A stretch of 64,000 nt of DNA, from positions 1,285,001 to 1,349,000 of the forward strand of contig NZ_JAUSXC010000001.1 in the NCBI RefSeq assembly GCF_030823405.1, in the 5' to 3' direction. Positions 61,892-64,000 of the stretch are shown here, piece after piece. A program made the translations under genes and the position numbers. The notes under the pieces were generated by a model, which was given only the letters and a program-made list of their open reading frames with translations, was not told the DNA's origin and ran no database searches. How positions within the stretch are numbered: position 1 is the stretch's first letter; every line of letters begins with the position of its first letter. The DNA is from Chryseobacterium ginsenosidimutans. GTDB lineage: Bacteria; Bacteroidota; Bacteroidia; Flavobacteriales; Weeksellaceae.

Positions 61892-63370
61892 ATGAACAAA
61901 CAGCTATATATTAAAGAAATTCAGGCTCTTTTTGATGATGTTCAAAGATCAAAAGTTTTTGAAGATCAAAAGATGATGACCGATGCAGTTCCCTTGTTTT
62001 CTGTTGCTGAAATTAATGAAAAATATGAACAGGAAAAACAATCTCATGATTTTGATTTAAAAGAATTTATCTTGTCGAATTTTGATTTTTTGGGAGCAAA
62101 AATTTCTATTCAGAGAGAAGATCATTTGCCGATTGAAGAACATATCGAAAAGCTTTGGGACGAATTGACGAGAACTGCTTACGAAGAAAAAGGAACATTG
62201 TTAAAACTTCCAAAACCATATATCGTTCCCGGAGGTCGTTTCAACGAATTTTTCTATTGGGACAGTTATTTTATTATGTTGGGCTTACAGGTTTCCAAAA
62301 GAGTAGAAATGATGAAAAATATCATTGAAAACTGTTCTTATTTGATTCAAAATGTCGGATTTGTACCGAATGCAAGCCGAACTCATTTTCTAAGCCGTTC
62401 TCAGCCTCCGTATTTTTCGTTGATGCTTGATTTGCTTTTTGAAACGACAAAAGACGAAACTATTTACAGTAAATATCACGATACACTGGAAAAAGAATAT
62501 GCTTTCTGGATGAATGGTGAAGAGGGTTTACGAAACGGTTCAAGCATTAAAAGAGTGGTAAAAACAAATGATGGAGATGTTATAAACAGATATTTCGATG
62601 CAGAAAACGAGCCACGTCCTGAAAGTTATTTAATTGATATGGAAGACAGTGAAAATGCGGGAGAAGAATTTTACAGAAATATAAGGAGTGCCTGTGAATC
62701 GGGTTGGGATTTTTCCAGCAGATGGTTTGCAGATGGTGAAAATATACAGACGATTGAAACGTTGAATTTAGCTGAAGTTGACCTGAATTGTCTTTTATGG
62801 CATTTGGAAAATACATTGGCAAAATCTTCAGCACTTCAAAATTTGTCTGAAAAAGAAATTGATTATTCAGAAAGAGCGGCAGGTAGAAGACAGATGATCG
62901 ACAAATATTTCTGGGATGAGAATTCCGGGACTTATAAAGATTATCATACGAAAAAATACACAACAACACCGTCCGAACATATTGCTGCTCTTTATCCGTT
63001 ATTCCTCGGTTTGGCGAGTGAAGAACAGGCGAAATCTGTTGCTGAAAATATAGAAGAAAAATTTCTCTATCAGGGCGGATTGGTTATGACAACCAAAAAA
63101 ACGGGTCAGCAATGGGATCTTCCAAATGCTTGGGCGCCTTATCAGTGGCTTGGCTTTCAGTCGATGAAAAACTACGGTTTTAATGATCTTGCTGAAAAAA
63201 TTAAGAATAACTGGTGCGCTAATGTAGAAAGAGTCTACAACAACACCGGAAAATTAATGGAAAAATACAACGCTTTAGATATAGAAACTGTCGCCGGAGG
63301 AGGAGAATATCCAAATCAGGATGGCTTCGGATGGACCAACGGTGTTTATCTTAAATTAAAACAAAATTAA
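61892..63370 (+). CDS. treF: cytosolic trehalase (GH37)
   Basis: 492 aa, no signal peptide. Trehalase signature 1 reads VPGGRFNEFFYWDSYF (about 112-127), SRSQPPYFSLML and GWDFSSRWF follow, and signature 2 reads QWDLPNAWAPYQW (about 405-417; the usual form is QWDxPNGWAP, here Ala for Gly). GGGEYPNQDGFGWTNGV near the end belongs to the same family. Splits trehalose to two glucoses in the cytoplasm after uptake by the MFS gene just upstream. Confidence 0.93.
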   Translation: MNKQLYIKEIQALFDDVQRSKVFEDQKMMTDAVPLFSVAEINEKYEQEKQSHDFDLKEFILSNFDFLGAKISIQREDHLPIEEHIEKLWDELTRTAYEEKGTLLKLPKPYIVPGGRFNEFFYWDSYFIMLGLQVSKRVEMMKNIIENCSYLIQNVGFVPNASRTHFLSRSQPPYFSLMLDLLFETTKDETIYSKYHDTLEKEYAFWMNGEEGLRNGSSIKRVVKTNDGDVINRYFDAENEPRPESYLIDMEDSENAGEEFYRNIRSACESGWDFSSRWFADGENIQTIETLNLAEVDLNCLLWHLENTLAKSSALQNLSEKEIDYSERAAGRRQMIDKYFWDENSGTYKDYHTKKYTTTPSEHIAALYPLFLGLASEEQAKSVAENIEEKFLYQGGLVMTTKKTGQQWDLPNAWAPYQWLGFQSMKNYGFNDLAEKIKNNWCANVERVYNNTGKLMEKYNALDIETVAGGGEYPNQDGFGWTNGVYLKLKQN

Positions 63371-63397
63371 AACTAACTATAAAAAATTAAGAAGGCT

Positions 63398-64000
63398 ATG
63401 AAAAAAAAATCGATCTTTTTGCTCGCCGGAATTGCAACACTTTATTTTAATAATGCATATGCTCAGGAAACGACTTCACAGGATTCCACGAGATCGGCAT
63501 CTATCGAACAGGTAGTAATTACGGGTAACTCAAATCCGAAAAAGAAAATAGAATCCAGTACGGCGATTTCTACGTTCAGTGCAAAAGAAATTCAGAAACA
63601 AAACCCGATCAGTACGGCTGCTTTGCTACAAAGAGTTCCTGGTTTTGCGGTTGAAACTTCTGGTGGTGAAGTAGGAAACAACCTTTTCGCAAGAGGTATT
63701 CCTTCTGCGGGAGCTTATGAGTTTGTACAGGTTCAGGAAGATGGTCTTCCTGTTTTTGAAGATGGTGCTTTGCAGTTTGCGAATGCCGATAATTTCTTCC
63801 GTGTTGATAATTCTGTGAGCAGGCTGGAGGCTTTGAGAGGAGGTTCAGGATCTATTTTTGCAACCAATTCTCCCGGAGGTCTGATCAACTTTATTACAAA
63901 AGAAGGATCAAATGATTTCAGAGGAACGGCAAAATTAGAAACCAGTACTTACGGTTTGATGCGTACTGATGTAAACCTTGGAGGAGCCTTGGTTAAGGAT
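63398..64000 (+). CDS. TonB-dependent receptor (partial, cut at right edge)
   Basis: 201 codons seen, from ATG 63398 with GAAGG before it. Signal peptide (MKKKSIFLLAGIATLYFNNAYA before QET), a TonB-box-like segment IEQVVITG, then a plug domain: TFSAKEIQKQNPISTAALLQRVPGF, NNLFARGIPSAGAYEFVQVQEDGLPVFEDG, FRVDNSVSRLEALRGGSGSIFATNSPGGLINFITK. The barrel is outside the window. 27 bp downstream of treF, probably in the same operon, and so likely to take in trehalose or a larger glucan/glycoside. No CarboxypepD_reg-like domain and no SusD gene are seen so far. Confidence 0.92.
   Translation, partial: MKKKSIFLLAGIATLYFNNAYAQETTSQDSTRSASIEQVVITGNSNPKKKIESSTAISTFSAKEIQKQNPISTAALLQRVPGFAVETSGGEVGNNLFARGIPSAGAYEFVQVQEDGLPVFEDGALQFANADNFFRVDNSVSRLEALRGGSGSIFATNSPGGLINFITKEGSNDFRGTAKLETSTYGLMRTDVNLGGALVKD

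Noticed and set aside
1..64000. CRISPR array, prophage, integrase, IS transposase, rRNA operon
   Set aside because: No regular spacer repeats, no phage or transposase genes and no rRNA seen in the whole window.

Overview
The window looks like a chromosome segment of a flavobacterium close to Chryseobacterium (Bacteroidota, Weeksellaceae-like). Grounds are low GC, type IX secretion (T9SS) C-terminal sorting domains, TonB-dependent receptors, promoters of the Bacteroidota form TTG-N~19-TAnnTTTG, class II HMG-CoA reductase, a fused orotate phosphoribosyltransferase/OMP decarboxylase, and a small 'bacteriocin-like' leader peptide of the type known from Chryseobacterium. The genus is inferred from general knowledge; no database search was possible.

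Layout. 0-8.4 kb: partial radical-SAM gene, mvaA, a tiny membrane ORF coupled to a DUF3298-like protein, DUF423, a ClC channel, sucC, MscS and a 1-Cys peroxiredoxin. 8.4-16 kb: small outer-membrane barrel, PepSY protein plus TonB siderophore receptor, Gfo/Idh oxidoreductase, ABC-F ATPase, DUF1761. 16-23.7 kb: FemAB/GNAT-like protein, GH25 lysozyme, NDH-2 overlapping trmD, EEP nuclease, Lrp regulator, deoC, dusB. 23.8-31.9 kb: cell-surface block with a 1082-aa barrel-like protein, two T9SS cargo proteins and a 938-aa M1-peptidase-like/barrel protein without the zinc motif. 31.9-38.4 kb: pyrE-pyrF fusion, DUF1232, two thioredoxin-like proteins, aroC, a polytopic membrane protein and a glycine-zipper lipoprotein. 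38.4-44.9 kb: gene-poor region with a GT2 gene, a 1258-aa T9SS adhesin-like protein, several structured intergenic elements that look like small RNAs or tandem terminators, and tRNA-Cys. 44.9-51.1 kb: RDD and DUF4403 proteins, folB, a Cys-rich bacteriocin-like peptide, nadA, gmk, yicC, miaA. 51.5-58.4 kb: RND efflux operon below a TetR gene, with four copies of the same palindromic operator. 59.2-59.6 kb: dense DnaA-box cluster, probably oriC. 59.6-64 kb: AraC regulator, MFS transporter, trehalase and a TonB-dependent receptor cut by the window edge, probably a trehalose utilisation locus.

The genes left of the DnaA cluster (about 45-58 kb) are almost all on the minus strand and those to the right are mainly on the plus strand, as expected if replication starts near 59.4 kb. 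The strongest leads are the oriC-like cluster, the TetR operator set, the paralogous hairpin-linker-terminator RNA elements around the GT2 and adhesin genes, the orphan Cys-rich peptide and the zinc-less M1/barrel fusion. I see no CRISPR array, insertion sequence, rRNA or prophage.
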